Positions 34,931-48,465 of a stretch of 64,000 bases of DNA are shown here, piece by piece. The first letter of the stretch is position 1, and every line of letters begins with the position of its first letter. A program made the translations under genes and the position numbers. Source of the stretch: Phaseolus vulgaris. Its lineage: Eukaryota; Streptophyta; Magnoliopsida; Fabales; Fabaceae. Location of the stretch: NCBI RefSeq assembly GCF_000499845.2, contig NC_023751.2:6661835-6725834 (forward strand). Direction: 5' to 3'. Below the pieces are notes generated by a model. That model made no database searches, was not told where the DNA came from, and saw only the letters and a list, made by a program, of their open reading frames with translations.

Positions 34931-36779
34931 AACTTTTTTATAAAAATAAAATAAAATAAAAGTTTATGAAAAACAAAATTAGACTCATTTCTTACATATT
35001 TTTTATGCTAATAGGTCTTGTGAAAAGCATTATTTCTATTAGTAATTAATAATTTGTCCTTAACTGAAATTTCTAATTAAGAATTTAATATAAACGAGAA
35101 TTTACATATGTACCATTAACTTATGACATACGAGAAGTAACATATACATAGAAGATAAAATTTACACCTTTTTTTGTTACACTTAGGGACCACTTAACAT
35201 AATTGGAACGTTAAAAAAGTTAAAATACGACAATTGCAATACTTCAAAGAAAAAAAAATAGCAATTCGATCAACTAAAATAAAAGTAGGTAAAAAAGCAT
35301 AGAAAAATAAGAAGGTGTGCAATCCATTACATATGCTCAATTTAGTGTTGAGAAGAGAAACATGTTGAATAAATAGAAAAGATGAATACAAGTAAAAGAA
35401 AATAAAATAAAAGTTGAAGGTGTTTAGTTGAGAATAAAAATAAAATAAAATATTTAAAATAAATAATAAATAATTCAATAGATCCTATATTTTTAAAATT
35501 ATTTTCATTCTTATACTCACACTATCTTATTTTTCCACCATTTCTTGACAAATTTATTTTGTTAAATGTTATTTTACTCTTCAAAAATAAAATTTATTAT
35601 CACTTAATTTCTGAAAGTAATAAAATTAAAAAAAAGTCCTTAAAGAGTAATTTATCTACCACTTTAATCTTGTTTAAAAACTCCGTACATGACATGTTTA
35701 TTCTCATTTTTTTCCCTTAACCTAATTAGCAATGCCATTTTAGTTTTGAGTTTAACCATTTACCTTTATTTTAATATTTAAACTTAATCATCATAATTGC
35801 TATTTTGGTGCTTAAATTGAACAAGTTATTTATATTTTAGTCTTTGAAAGTAGTTGAAAAAAAGAAATAGTAAATTTAAATATTAAAATCACATTAAATT
35901 ATTAAACTCAGAAAAATACAATAAATAATTAAGTTTACGATTAAAACTATATTTTTTATTAAAAAAAGGCGAGAGTCGCCATTGTGCTGGAATCCACACA
36001 CGTGGTGGTGGTTGGGTGAGTTTTTTTTTTATTAGTACTGTTAATTAACAATTAATATATTACTAACGATAACAAGTGGGACATTTTTGTAACGTAGAAC
36101 ATGATGGCTCGATCATAATGCACACTTTAATTATAGTGTAAGAACAATCAAATGTATTTTCCAAGTAATTTGGATTTGTTGAACATTTTAATAGTGTTTC
36201 TTTACAATAATAAACTCGTTATTTTTTTTTCTTAAAAGTTTTTCTCTGAGTGTATTGGTCCAACTTTTTGTGAAAGAAAAAAAAAAAAACAGGTCATAGA
36301 CAATGATACCATACTCACTAATACTAAAACCGCACATATTGAGGTAAAAGTATTTCAATTTAATCAGTGATAATTTTTAAATACACAATTACATTAAACA
36401 CTAAAAAAAATACATGTGATCTTTAAAAAAAATACTCACTAATATTAGACTCCCACCTCACTTTATTATTATTTAAAAAAAAATCCAAACTCACACTTAA
36501 GAGAGAGACTTTTTATTCTAAAATTCTTTTTTTTTAAAAGTTTAATAGAATTGATAATAAATATTAAGATTCAAAAGGAGTGTCAATTAAACAAATAAGA
36601 TTTCTTTATCAATAAAGTCTTCATAGCAAAAAAAAGTGAATATGAGTGTCTCTTGATTACCAATGAAACAGAGTATTTTAAAATTCTTTTTGAATATCAT
36701 CTAACTTATTATTTCTAATAATCTTTGGGAAAATGGAAGGAGAGAGAAAAACATGAATAAGCACAAAAAACATAGTTTA
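34931..36779. other. Intergenic, AT-rich
   Basis: Long A/T runs. The ORF at 35194-35478 (minus) is Phe/Leu/Tyr-rich and composition-driven. No gene is supported. Confidence 0.6.
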
Positions 36780-37656
36780 GTTTGCAGGTAAGTAGCAGTC
36801 TTTTTTGTCCAACAAGCTATGCCAGATTTTGGACTCAAGCAAACCTACCACCATTTTCTTCTGTTTCTGTTCATAGTCAATTGTTGCCAGTTGAGACTTG
36901 TGACAATTACAACTACCTTTCCCTCTCCAAAATCCACGTCTCTTTCTTGGATTCAACACATTACCATCGCTTCTCTAATTCCGTCTTCTTCTTCTTCATT
37001 ACATTCTCTCCTACTACTCAACTCCTTCTTCCTCTCCATCCACCTCGTTTTCCTCACTACGCCTATATAAACCAGGTATATCAATGCTATGATATTCTCT
37101 TTCACATTTTCATTACCTTTTTCCTCTCGCTCTTTTCTTTGCTTACTTGCGTCCCTGGTACGCTCATACCATTTTTTTTTTCTTGATTTTCGATTCAATA
37201 CTTGATGCCAATAAACAACATTTAGTTTTTTTTTTCCCATTTTGCTGTTTACGTATGAAACTTCTATGCGGGGTTTCTCTTGTTTAAAAGGATCGGTCAT
37301 TCTAAAATTAGGATTCATTTCTTGTCGAAAATATTCACTCGTAGCATACCATATCTCAATGGATTGCCTTGCCATATTCCTTTTCTAGATCTGCTATCTC
37401 TTTATAAGGAACCATTTTTTAAATTTCCTTATGATGATTTAGATTGTGATGTAAGGTAGGTTTTTTTTTCCTTTCTGGCATTGAACATTCCTCCAAGCAA
37501 GTATGTGTTTGCCGTTTCCTTGATTTAAATATGGGAGGGTACACCATAAAACTAAATAAACCTACATATTAGCTGCATCTCTTGCCCTCTAATCCTGAAT
37601 TTTCAGCTCTAAAGTGGTTGTCTTACTCTGGTGTTTTGTTTTCGATTTTCAGATAA
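36780..37656 (+). promoter_or_regulatory. Probable leader exon and 5'-UTR intron of the mutase gene
   Basis: A C/T-rich stretch (about 36880-37075) ends at a GTATAT donor (37076). An acceptor TTTTCAG ends at 37652, four bases before the start codon. This suggests a leader exon and a 577-bp intron in the 5' UTR. CTATATAAA at 37062-37070 could instead be a TATA box, in which case the leader exon would be wrong. Confidence 0.5.
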
Positions 37657-40429
37657 ATGGCTGCTGAAGTATATTACCAGGCTATTGGCACTTTGCAGTC
37701 CCATTCTCATCTGAATAATTTTAATCATCACCAGAAGCATCAAAACACCATAGTAAGATTGGTGGCTAGGGATTTTATCAGTGGTAATGGCTTGTCAAGG
37801 AGAAGTACTAACCGCTCTGGCCAGAGGAATTGTACTGTAATTCGATCTCTAGCTTCGCCAACATCAGTGGTTGATCCGGTGTTGTCCCCTTCAAGAAGCA
37901 ACGCGGGTGACAGTAACAAGAAATCAAGTAAGATAAACACTCCTGTTAATTATATTTATTGCTGGACGGCTTTCTTTTCATTGCTTCTTGAAGTTGAACT
38001 CACCAAGTTTGAGGTGGTTGCAACATTTAAGAAATTTAAGTTTTTAGTCGGATGTTGTCTAATTGCTGTTCAATATGTTGGACTTCAGATGAAGCAGCTT
38101 TAATCCTTATTCGGCATGGTGAGTCATTATGGAATGAAAAGAACTTATTCACAGGGTGTGTTGATGTTCCTCTAAGCAAGAAGGGTATAGATGAAGCAAT
38201 TGAAGCTGGAAAAAGAATTAGCAGCATTCCTGTTGATGTCATATTTACATCGGCTTTGATTCGTGCACAAATGACAGCCATGCTTGCCATGACCCAGCAC
38301 CGTCGTGGGAAGGTAACACGAATGAATGTGTAACTATTTTTTCTTTTCAAAGCTTAGGGCATATTAGTTAGTGTTCCTTTTCAAGTGTAAGCATACCATA
38401 TCCAAATCACTAGTGCTTAGCTGAAAATACTGGAGTTTGATCTATCTAGATTGACACCACAAACCAGAAAAATGGTTAATAGAAAAATTGACAGGTATTG
38501 CTATGTTTGGTGCTAATTATGTACATACATTGCACTAAACTCTACTCTAGTCATTTGAAGAAATGTTTTTACCTGATGCAGTATAGTATTTAAATGTTAT
38601 TCTCTATATATTAACCATCAACTTCCCAGTAGGTCCCTATCATTTTGCACAATGAGAGTGAACGAGCAAGGTCATGGAGTCAAGTTTTTAGTGAAGATAC
38701 AAAAAAACAGTCCATTCCAGTCATAGCAGCTTGGCAACTAAACGAAAGAATGTAGTAATCTTGTTCCAGTTTCCTCTGTTTGAAATTTATGCTTTACAAT
38801 GTCACAAATAACATTAACATACTATTGGGATATGATAATTGTTATCCTTTCAGGTATGGGGAACTGCAAGGTCTCAATAAGAAAGAAACAGCCAACAGAT
38901 ATGGGAAAGAGCAAGTCCATGAGTGGCGCCGAAGTTATGACATACCTCCTCCAAATGGTGAAAGCTTGGAAATGTGTGCTCAAAGATCAGTTGCCTATTT
39001 CAGAGACCAAGTAAGTGGAAATATAGTTTCTGTATAATTTTTTTGAAAAGAATCTGATTTGTAAATTACACCCCCTCCTCTCCTCATTTTTCTATGTTAA
39101 ATTTGATGTTTCATTTTTCCTGACAAACATGGTGAATGTTTAAACTAGATGTTCCTCTCAACTCAGTAGCTTGGCTTTAGACCACTTTCATATTTGTTAT
39201 ATGTTTGATGTTTTATGGGACTAGCCTATGCTAGTGCGGAAGTATTTATGTAGTTTGATTTATGTTGTATGACCAAATTTCTGGTATGCTTGAAGTCAGC
39301 ATACGACATTTATTAGGAACTGATTCCATTGACATCAATTCTGCAGATTGAACCACAACTTTTATCTGGAAAGAATGTTATGATTTCAGCCCATGGGAAT
39401 TCATTGAGATCCATTATCATGTACCTTGATAAATTAACTTCCCAAGAGGTAGCTGGTATTCAGAATTATTGTGGCTCTTAAGTTTGCATATGATCGTACA
39501 TACTCATTTTTTTTCTTTCACCAGGTCATTAGTTTGGAACTGTCAACTGGAATTCCCATGCTTTACATTTTCAAAGAGGGAAGATTCATTAGGAGGGGGA
39601 GTCCCATAGGGCCTTCTGAAGCTGGAGTTTATTCCTATTCAAGGGTATGCTTTTGTATCCTACTTTTAGGATGTATCTTATATCAGCTTTTATATCCTCC
39701 TTTTAAGATGTACTTTTTCTTTTTTTAATCAAATGTAAAAACTTTTAAGGGTGGATATTGTTTTCTGGAAGGCTGCAATGGCACTTGCAGTAATCTATAA
39801 ATAGAACATCAAAATGGTTTTGCTTGTGAAATTATTCGTTATGTGTATGCTATGTTAGTACTTATGACTGTTAGTGATATGTGTTCTTGTTGTTGAACTA
39901 TGAAAGCTTCACTGTTACTCCCCTCTTGGAGAAACTGTAAGCTTCAAGTTTGTACCAATTCCATTGATTAATGAAAAAGCCAAATTCTAAACCTGATTTA
40001 AAACTGTTGGTTCTTGACTTCCTGATTTCTTTATTAAAATTTTTCCTTTGGTTTCAACTAGTCTGGTTGATTTGCATGGGCGACACGTAATAGTAGCTGA
40101 AAAGAAGCAGTAATAGTTCTGATAACAAATTCAATTGTATATTAATTTTAGGTTGCTCTTGATGCCAGAAAAAGTGGCATTCGTTCATCAAATTTTTTAC
40201 TTGTACTGAGCATGAAAATTAATGTATACAGACGGAGTTGGAACTTTCTGGCCGCTCTGATCTATTATTAGTCATTCATCATCTGCTACTTGGATTGATG
40301 CTTGTTATGATGTTAAAATTCCGCTCCCTTAAATCTTCTTTTTAACTAATTTGTCAAGGCACTGACAACTTTACTTGTTCACAGCGTTTGGCTCTTTACA
40401 AGCAGAAATTGGATAACATGTTCCAATGA
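37657..40429 (+). CDS. 2,3-bisphosphoglycerate-dependent phosphoglycerate mutase-like protein
   Basis: CDS join(37657..37927,38089..38312,38633..38751,38854..39010,39347..39448,39525..39644,40385..40429), 345 aa, seven exons, all GT-AG, phases consistent. The histidine-phosphatase catalytic set is present: Arg-His-Gly with His100, Glu208 in Tyr-Gly-Glu-Leu-Gln-Gly, and Ala-His-Gly with His273. The segment Asn-Leu-Phe-Thr-Gly follows the first motif, as in dPGM. Residues 1-90 precede the domain, are rich in Ser, Arg and Asn, and look like a plastid transit peptide (inference). Known: the enzyme family interconverts 3- and 2-phosphoglycerate, but the main plant glycolytic enzyme is the unrelated cofactor-independent type, so the role of this protein is open. 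It is tail to tail with the SEC14-like gene at 41274. The 3' UTR seems to hold a 90-bp intron (40442-40531). Confidence 0.93.
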
Positions 40430-41273
40430 TATATTGTTTAGGTAAGCACTCATTGATTCTTTTTTCATCTTCTACTTATGATACTATTTTAATCTTAATA
40501 TGCTACATTCCGTTATTTCTCACTGTTTCAGGAAATACATTCACAGTTAATCAGAAATGTCACAGTTGAATAAAAAAGGGGGAGATGTTTTCACTGAAAA
40601 CTTTTCAGTGGCACTGTTAGGTTAACAATATTTGCACTAGTCCTAAAGCTAGGCTGTGTTCAATATGTTAGTACAGTTGTGAATCAATATATGTAGAGAA
40701 TGAACTCCCATTTTTATGTATATTTATTTCAAAAGGTGAGCGAGTGACTGTTTTCATGAGACTATTAATGATGCATCTTATAACACTTGCAGTTCAGGTC
40801 CTTTATTTAATTGTAAATCAGTTCTATTGTGAATTTTGCTGGAAATTCTGAATGTTTTGTTAACTTCCTACTTATCCTTGACTACTCTACTCTTATATAT
40901 CTCATTTCTCCCTCCCTTCATATATAATGAAGATAAAAAATTAAAGTTCATACTGCAAATTATAATACTAGTTTTTTTTTTAGTTTATTAAAAATACTTA
41001 AATTTGTCCCTGCTTGTGAGGAAAAATATTGTCAATCACATGAGAAGCTGATACGAATTTCTTGCTTGTCTCGAAGCTCCGAAGCTTCAAGCCACTAGGC
41101 AATATTATTGTCATCATTAATCATACATAAAGTTGAAACTAGGTCTCTTGAATTAGGCTTCAAACTATAGTGTCATAGTGTCTTGCTGCATTACAACTGA
41201 CTCAACACTGATTACGTATGTAATTTCTCATTCCAATGCGATATGGCATTTTCAAGACACCAAGACGTATTGA

Positions 41274-44200
41274 TCAGTTAGGAACAGCAATTTTCGCATT
41301 GTTAGAAGCATCAGAATCTGCATCTAACCTGATTGAATCTAAAGGAGCATTGTGTGAAATTGATGACAGAGACTTGGCCGGTGTCCAGAAAGAAAGTTTC
41401 TTAGTGTCATCCTCTTTCATTCTCTCAGCATATTTATTAATGTCAATTCCTGTATCTCCATTCCCCCCAAATGCAGATTCAAGAATATCCTTGTCAAACA
41501 AATCCTCCATAATCTTCTTTGTACTATGGTCGTTTGAATAGCCAAACTTTATTTTGTTATAAGTCTCAGTCTCTAGAAAGGGCTTTACCATCTGCAGCAA
41601 TTCACTCTCACGTTACAAAATACTACTAGATTCATAATCATTCTTAAATATCAGCCAAGGTCACAATTTAAAAATCAACAATATATACAACCATACTCGC
41701 TCTTAAATAGTAGCTAACTAACATCACAATTTAAAAATCTACAATATATATACACATATTCACTCCTCAGTAGCAGGTAACATCACAACTTAAAAATCAA
41801 CAATATAAACACACACAAACACTTGCATACGCCCGCATACCCACAGATAAAATCTTCTACAGATCAGCAGCTAAAAAAAGGCATCGGTTAGGAGAAAAGA
41901 TCGCAATTCCCCTTGGTCATCCAAATTAGTCATAATACACTCACTCTGCATTTAACACTTCACCAAGTCGATGCAGACACATCATATATACCAAAGCAGC
42001 GTGCATATAAAACACTATACAGAAGATACAAGTGCTACAATGAAAAGCCTTCTATTTAGTTACCGAGAAAAATGGTTGGAAGATCATGGGTGCATTGTAC
42101 AATATTGCCAAACCCAGCCGCTTTGGATAATACTCTTGCACCACTTGGGCAGTTTCGCGAGCCACCTTGAATGATATATTTGACAACTTGAAACCCTGGA
42201 AATCTACCAGCCAGACCACCTGTTCCTGGTTTGGTGCAAGATTTAAAATGGCGCTCTCCATGCAGTACACAAAATGCTTAATCTGTCCTTGTGTTGACTT
42301 GGAGTTCTGCAGTTCAAATGTAGACGACAAATTAAATTATAAATAAAAAATGGATCACTTACTCTAAAGCCATTGCTAATTAACTTTGTTGTGCTTTATT
42401 AAAGTTTCTTGATGCAAAGGCTTCAACGAATCAAAATATAGCATATAACGGAAAACTAAGGAAACAAATTTCAAGAAGGTCAAACTATAACAAGATACTG
42501 TAAAACAAATCCACTCAACAGTCTTTTTCTGTGGTTAAAATGATGATATACATACACACATATATATATGAATGCCCTTGTTCTCATTCTTACGTTTAAT
42601 CATTCCAAGGGCCGAGACTTACTTTTATAGGATCTCATCCTTATTAAATTAAACAAGTAAAGACTGAAAGTGATTCTCAGAGGAAACCTGGAGACAAGGT
42701 CTCATTACAAGCACTGATCTCCCATATTTGTCATTATAATTTGGTTTATACATCAACCCTGTCTTTGCTTCATCAGCAATCTCTTCCTGTATTAAGGAAA
42801 AATCAATGCCAAATATAATTTTAGAAAATAAAATATCACAATGCGTGAAAATTGACATTAGACTAAAGCATGTCTAGCTCACACATTACATGTGAGACAA
42901 TAATGAACCAGACTCAGTTGATCATTCTTAATAACAGTATAAAAAAATCAGTTATCGCTAGTTTATCTAGAATATAGTTAGATATACGAAAACAAGGCAA
43001 GCAGTTATGGCTGAATCTTTTTTTTGCACTTTACACTGGCATTCTCTCAGGTCCTTCAATAGAGTGACGGACAATGGATTATATGGATAACAAATCTTAG
43101 TTTAACCATCCTAACCAAGTTTTATAAAAGGAGGACTCATCCCAGCGCATTTTCTCTTAAAATTCATTAAAAAAGGGAAGACAAGTAGTAACTTACCCAG
43201 CGAATCTCTTCAGGTTTGTATTCTTTTCTCCATTTTAGGCTCTGCTTCAACATTTGAGCTGCCTTGTTGACATTCCAATTTCGTGAGCTTAAATACCTTG
43301 TGATGGATGCATCAGAACAGTACAGAGATTCCTTAGCTGATAATTGCCCTATCAACCTTCTCACCTCAGTAATCTGGAAGAGCAAATTATTATGGGCTAC
43401 ATCCCTTACTCAAAACATTCTAGATTGGTATTTTCACATGCAACAAGAGTAATCAGTATCTTTGATTCAAGGAGTGTGAAAATAATTGGACATACCTTTG
43501 CCTGATGTTCTTTGGAAATCACCATTTTCTCATGACCGTTAGAGGCAGCTTTTCTCAAAACCTGACTCATACTGTTCAATATAGAGACAGAATTAGCAAT
43601 GAACAATTCAACGCCGCAATGGTCAAAGTACCAATTTGTAGTAGCGATAGTTATTCACCTTCGTTCCGAATACCTTTTTAACAATGACTGTTTAACTACA
43701 AACTTGTAATTTTACATACAACTTCAAACAGTGGTAAGTTACCTTAAACAAAACCTATGTGATCCACAACGCAAGCTAAACTGAGGGAACCAAAGTGAAT
43801 TCTGGTAGATCCTTAATTGTGGTTTCTTCATAGAATTGTGGCATTCATTTTATAGCCACTCATGTTAAACAGTTATAGTTCAATTTTGTTAGCAAGTTCA
43901 TATCATTTGTTAGGGTAGTTACGCGCTTGAAGTATTCTATATGTCATGTTGTACATATAAACTTAACTTCCCTCGTATACTATTTCCATGCACTTCTCAC
44001 TTTGAGCTTCAGATAGTAGTTTTTTCTTTCCTTTCCTTTTCTCCTGTTCTTTTTCTTCTCTACCACGTTTTCCAACAGTTCATTATTGTTATTTTTTAAA
44101 TAAGACCTGTGTTGATTATCAAAGTTAAACAATACAATTATTTAATTGCCATACAAATTGAGATGACAGAACAAAACTTAATAAAACAAAGTAGAAAGCT

Positions 44201-44745
44201 AATAGAAACCACAACAAACATGAGTGCACAGCAGATACACACAAGTCTATACCATTTGGAATTTTGGAAATGACATCAAATTGAATGAATACTAAGTTAT
44301 TCCTGCATCCAACCACTTCATTTTACCTTTCATGTTCACCCGTCACCGTTTGCAACGCTAAATCATTGTTCAATACCAGTTGGAAATGATATTAAATTAA
44401 ATCATTATTAATTTTAGAGTACTTGTACATCGTGACATTTCATTTACATTTCACATTCCCTTTGTTTCTTACAGATAACGTATACCCTTTACATAAAACT
44501 TAACTCTGAAGAAAATGAAAAACGGATAAACTCACAGAAAACGACAGTTACAAGACATTAACTCTCAAAATACATCGTAAGTTGGGACTCAAAGAAGAAG
44601 AATAAAAAAAGAGGATAAGATGAAGTAGTTTTTAAGAAAACGGAAATAAAAATGGTATTGGGTGCTGCTAAGATGGACATCTCTCACCTGAACATGAGAT
44701 CGATGCACAATATTTAGAAAACGATAAAGAAGCAAAGAATTCACC
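41274..44745 (-). CDS. SEC14-like CRAL-TRIO domain protein, copy 1
   Basis: CDS complement(join(41274..41591,42064..42306,42688..42786,43197..43373,43496..43570)), 303 aa, five exons. A leader exon ending at 44745 and a 1173-bp intron (43572-44744) lie in the 5' UTR. Residues 26-84 are the CRAL-TRIO N-terminal helical domain (Arg-Tyr-Leu then Arg-Asn-Trp, Lys-Trp-Arg, Lys-Pro-Glu-Glu-Ile). Residues 100-240 are the lipid-binding pocket (Gly-Arg-Ser-Val-Leu, Val-Tyr-Cys-Met-Glu, Tyr-Tyr-Pro-Lys-Arg-Leu). Phe-Gly-Gly-Asn follows. The exon pattern and sequence resemble Arabidopsis At4g08690-type proteins (from memory). Family role: phospholipid or other hydrophobic ligand transfer between membranes; the ligand here is unknown. 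A C-terminal Ser/Asp-rich tail of about 30 residues is absent from copy 2. Confidence 0.93.
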
Positions 44746-47700
44746 TTATGCGTTCGCGGAACTGGTTGTAGTGTGGATTCTGGTTCTGGTTCTGGTTGTG
44801 GCTATGGCTATGCTCGTTTCTGCAAGACAGTTACACTTACTGTTTTAATGCGATCCAAATTATGCGGTCTGCATTCCCAAACAAAAACAACATACTCCTA
44901 AATTTTTTTAAACATGTTTTATGTCCTAAATTATTTCATAATTTTTAATTATGTTATTCTAACATTATCTTTCATTGTTTTTTTTACAAAAGTCAATTGT
45001 ATGAGTTTGTAATTCGAATGTTGTGGGAGTGAAGTCTAAAAGAAATTGTGAAAGTATATTTAGATTGAGTGAACTTGTAGAAGTGAGAACAGTGATTGAA
45101 AAAATGACAATTAAAGAAACTAATTCAAAACACTGGATTCAAAGCTTGTGAAAATACTATTTTCAAGGTGTGAAAATATTGACATGTATAGAAGAAGAAA
45201 ACTCATTTACGTATCAAAATATGACTATTTATTTTTTTACAACATTAGAAAGAATCTAATTAAAAATAAATATAAGTTCATTAATTCATTTAGATAAAAT
45301 ATTCAGTGACCTAAGTAAAATTAAAATTGTTCAATACCACACCGACTTACCAAATAATTTAACAAATTTTAATACAAATCATCAAAACTAATTATCTGGT
45401 AAATCTGTTTCTACAAAAATATATATTCATCATGAGAGTTAGAATTTAACTTATGAATCTACTTGAATATTGAGGCGAAGCATGTATAAATTAAGATATT
45501 GTCAAAAAATAACTAATATTTTCTTTCTTTTTCTTAAATAAATGTTTTGAAATAAACCAAAACAGTTAAAGATACAATATTTATTTCCTTTTCTTCATAC
45601 CTTCTAAAAAAAATAGTATATGTTTACTTATTTAGTGTATACATTTTACTATTTATTAGAAAAATCAATATATTTATAAGTTAAATATTATGATTGTGTT
45701 ACATTTTAAATAAAGTCTATAATAAATATATCCTCACTTATTTTATCTATAAGTTCACTTTAAAATAAGTTTATTTACTTTGATAAATTAAAACTTTCAT
45801 TATGCTATTTTTTATTTTTTATTTTTTTAAAAAAAAATTAAAAAAAATAATTTTATAATATATAAATAAGTGTAAATATTTTATGATCAATAGATTAAAT
45901 TTAAATTTAAATTCACCGTTAATATAATATTAAAATTATTTAAAATATATCGATCTTATAAAGTAAAATTAAATTTTTTTAATATTATATGGATAAAATT
46001 TACAATTAAATAATCAATCTATGTTCATATTATTTTTTAATTTTTATCTTCTAAATAAACCGTACTACATCTTAAAAATAATTAAATACCTAAACACTAT
46101 TAGTTAAAAAAAATTATAATAAAAAGTACTAACCGTAAAATTTTAATTAATAACATAATAATTTTATTTAATATATTTATAGTTAGTTTATATGAATATA
46201 AATAATAAAAAAAACAAATGATCAAATAATGACTTCTCAAACTAAAGAGTAAAATGTGTGAGTAGAGTAAGGACTGACAATCCAATAACAATTGTCTAAA
46301 TTTCTACTAATTTTCTTAAAATTACCAAAAAAAAGTGGTGTTAGGTTATATGAGTATCATAGATTTATTTAGATGAATGTGGTTGCAAAATCAACCACCT
46401 TAATTTATTTATTATAGTTAGAATTAGCTATATATATAATAATTAATGAAGTAAAGTTGTGTTCAAACAGGTTCTCTGTGAGCCAGACATGTGTAGTGGT
46501 AGTTGTATGTTGTCATAATGCTCATTTAATATGATAGTGTGAGAAGATACATCATGTCCACACGTCAGTTAAGATTTAAGTATGTTAGTTCAATTTTTGT
46601 TTTGTTTTAATAACAGATGCAATTTATGTTGAGAAATACCATTGTCAAGACTAACCAAATTTTCACCTATCAAATTCAAATTCATCTATATTTCAAGTCA
46701 AATTAGTTTATGAATTCTTCATAAAACTTGTAAATATTTCTTTTACTTTTTCATTGATATTAAGATTATCTAAAAACACATTTTTGTATTCTAAAAATGT
46801 TACTTCTTTTTTTTACGTAAAAGATAAAATGTATTAATACATAACTATACTAATTGTGATATCAATTGGATTAACATTGTAACTAATCAACTTCACATTC
46901 ATCAATGCATTAAAAGGAATAAAGAAAGCACATAATAGAGAGTGCATATTTGAATTTTAGCTGGGAACTCATTTAAATTTTGAGTTAGGAAGTGACTTAG
47001 AGTAGAAACTAATTGGAACTTTTAAGTCACTTAATATTTTAAGATAAATTTTAATTATAATTTTACTGTACTAGACTTTATGATATGGTTGTTATTTAGA
47101 CGATTATAATAAATTGATGATAGATTAATAAAATAATTTTTTTTAAGAGATTTGATAATTTGTGTGAATTGAACTCTGAAAATTTTATGTGAATCATCCC
47201 TAAGAAACTCAATAATTGACAAATCAGTCATGGAAAGATTTCATTCAATCTTATTTATATTTGAAGAATAACAATCCCCTAGTACTGAAACATCCCTAAA
47301 AAACTCAATAATTGACGAATCAGTCATGGAAAGACTTCACTCAATCTTATTTATATTTGAAAAATAACAATCCCCTAATACTAGATTATAACGAAATTCA
47401 CAATTTGTACCGTCCAAAATTCTAACGATCAATTATTATTATTTCATAAATAATATATTTTTTATACGATTGAATCCATCCCTACACAATCATATGATCA
47501 ATTTCTTAGATAATCTCCTTAATCTATTTATATTCATGATATACTTAAAATTCTACTAAAGATTCACAATCCTAATTACAATCCTAATTATATTCATGAT
47601 ATACTTAAAATTCTACTAAAAATCTACAACTAATCTCCAAAATATAGGTATTCATTTTACATTATACAAAATTTTGTGAATATTTCAAATTTTATTGGAG

Positions 47701-48465
47701 ATTTGAATTGTCTATAAAATAAAACATGAGAAGGAAAAGAAAAATATCTTTTGGGGCATTAATACGGTAAGAGAATTTCTCAAACCGCTCCATACCCAGA
47801 CAATAATTGAATTTAGAAAAGTATTTTGACACACTTACCAATGAAACTGAAGTTGATTTAGAAATTTGAACCCAAAATAGTAAATAATCAACCAACCCCA
47901 CTTAAAAACTAGACAAACTTATAGGTAGATATACTATATCTATCTTTAAAAATAATACCATCACATACACGTATCTTTAAAAACTTATTACGCTTAAACC
48001 GATTACAAAACAAGAGAAATCAAAAAATAAGGAAAAAAAAAATACCAAAATCATAAAATTAATCAGTATTTACACTTAAAGTCCGATTAAATCTAAATAT
48101 AAAAAAGTGAACAAGTCGCAATAAATATGTAATAGTAAGGTACTATTGAGGTAGGTGCCACATTCAAGATGATGACAAGATGACCAATAAATACAAACTG
48201 AACAAACCACAAGAATAGCCACTGCTTCATTAAAAGGAATTTATGCAAAAAATCTAAGGAAAAAGGTTTCTACAAATAATGGTATACGAATAAAGCCATT
48301 AGCACTCTCACTTTATACCACCATCTTTGATCTAACATGTAAAATAATATTTATTTTATCCTCTCACTTATTAAGTTATTAACCAAATATCTTATTCTTT
48401 AAAATTATTTATTGGTGAATATTTTTAGTTGATGAACTGATTTCCATCTGCGATAGCATGTTAAT
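44746..48465. other. Intergenic, AT-rich, with a 97-bp tandem duplication
   Basis: 44746-44830 is probably the leader of SEC14-like copy 1 (transcript minus) and holds a GGTTCTGGTTCTGGTT simple repeat. At about 47205-47390 a unit near 97 bp containing CTCAATAATTGAC and CAGTCATGGAAAGA is present twice. A 36-bp word (TATTCATGATATACTTAAAA on) repeats at 47532 and 47589. No gene is supported. Confidence 0.6.

Noticed and set aside
36953..37375. 140-codon minus-strand ORF
   Set aside because: Antisense to the C/T-rich leader of the mutase gene; the Lys/Glu-rich product is composition-driven.
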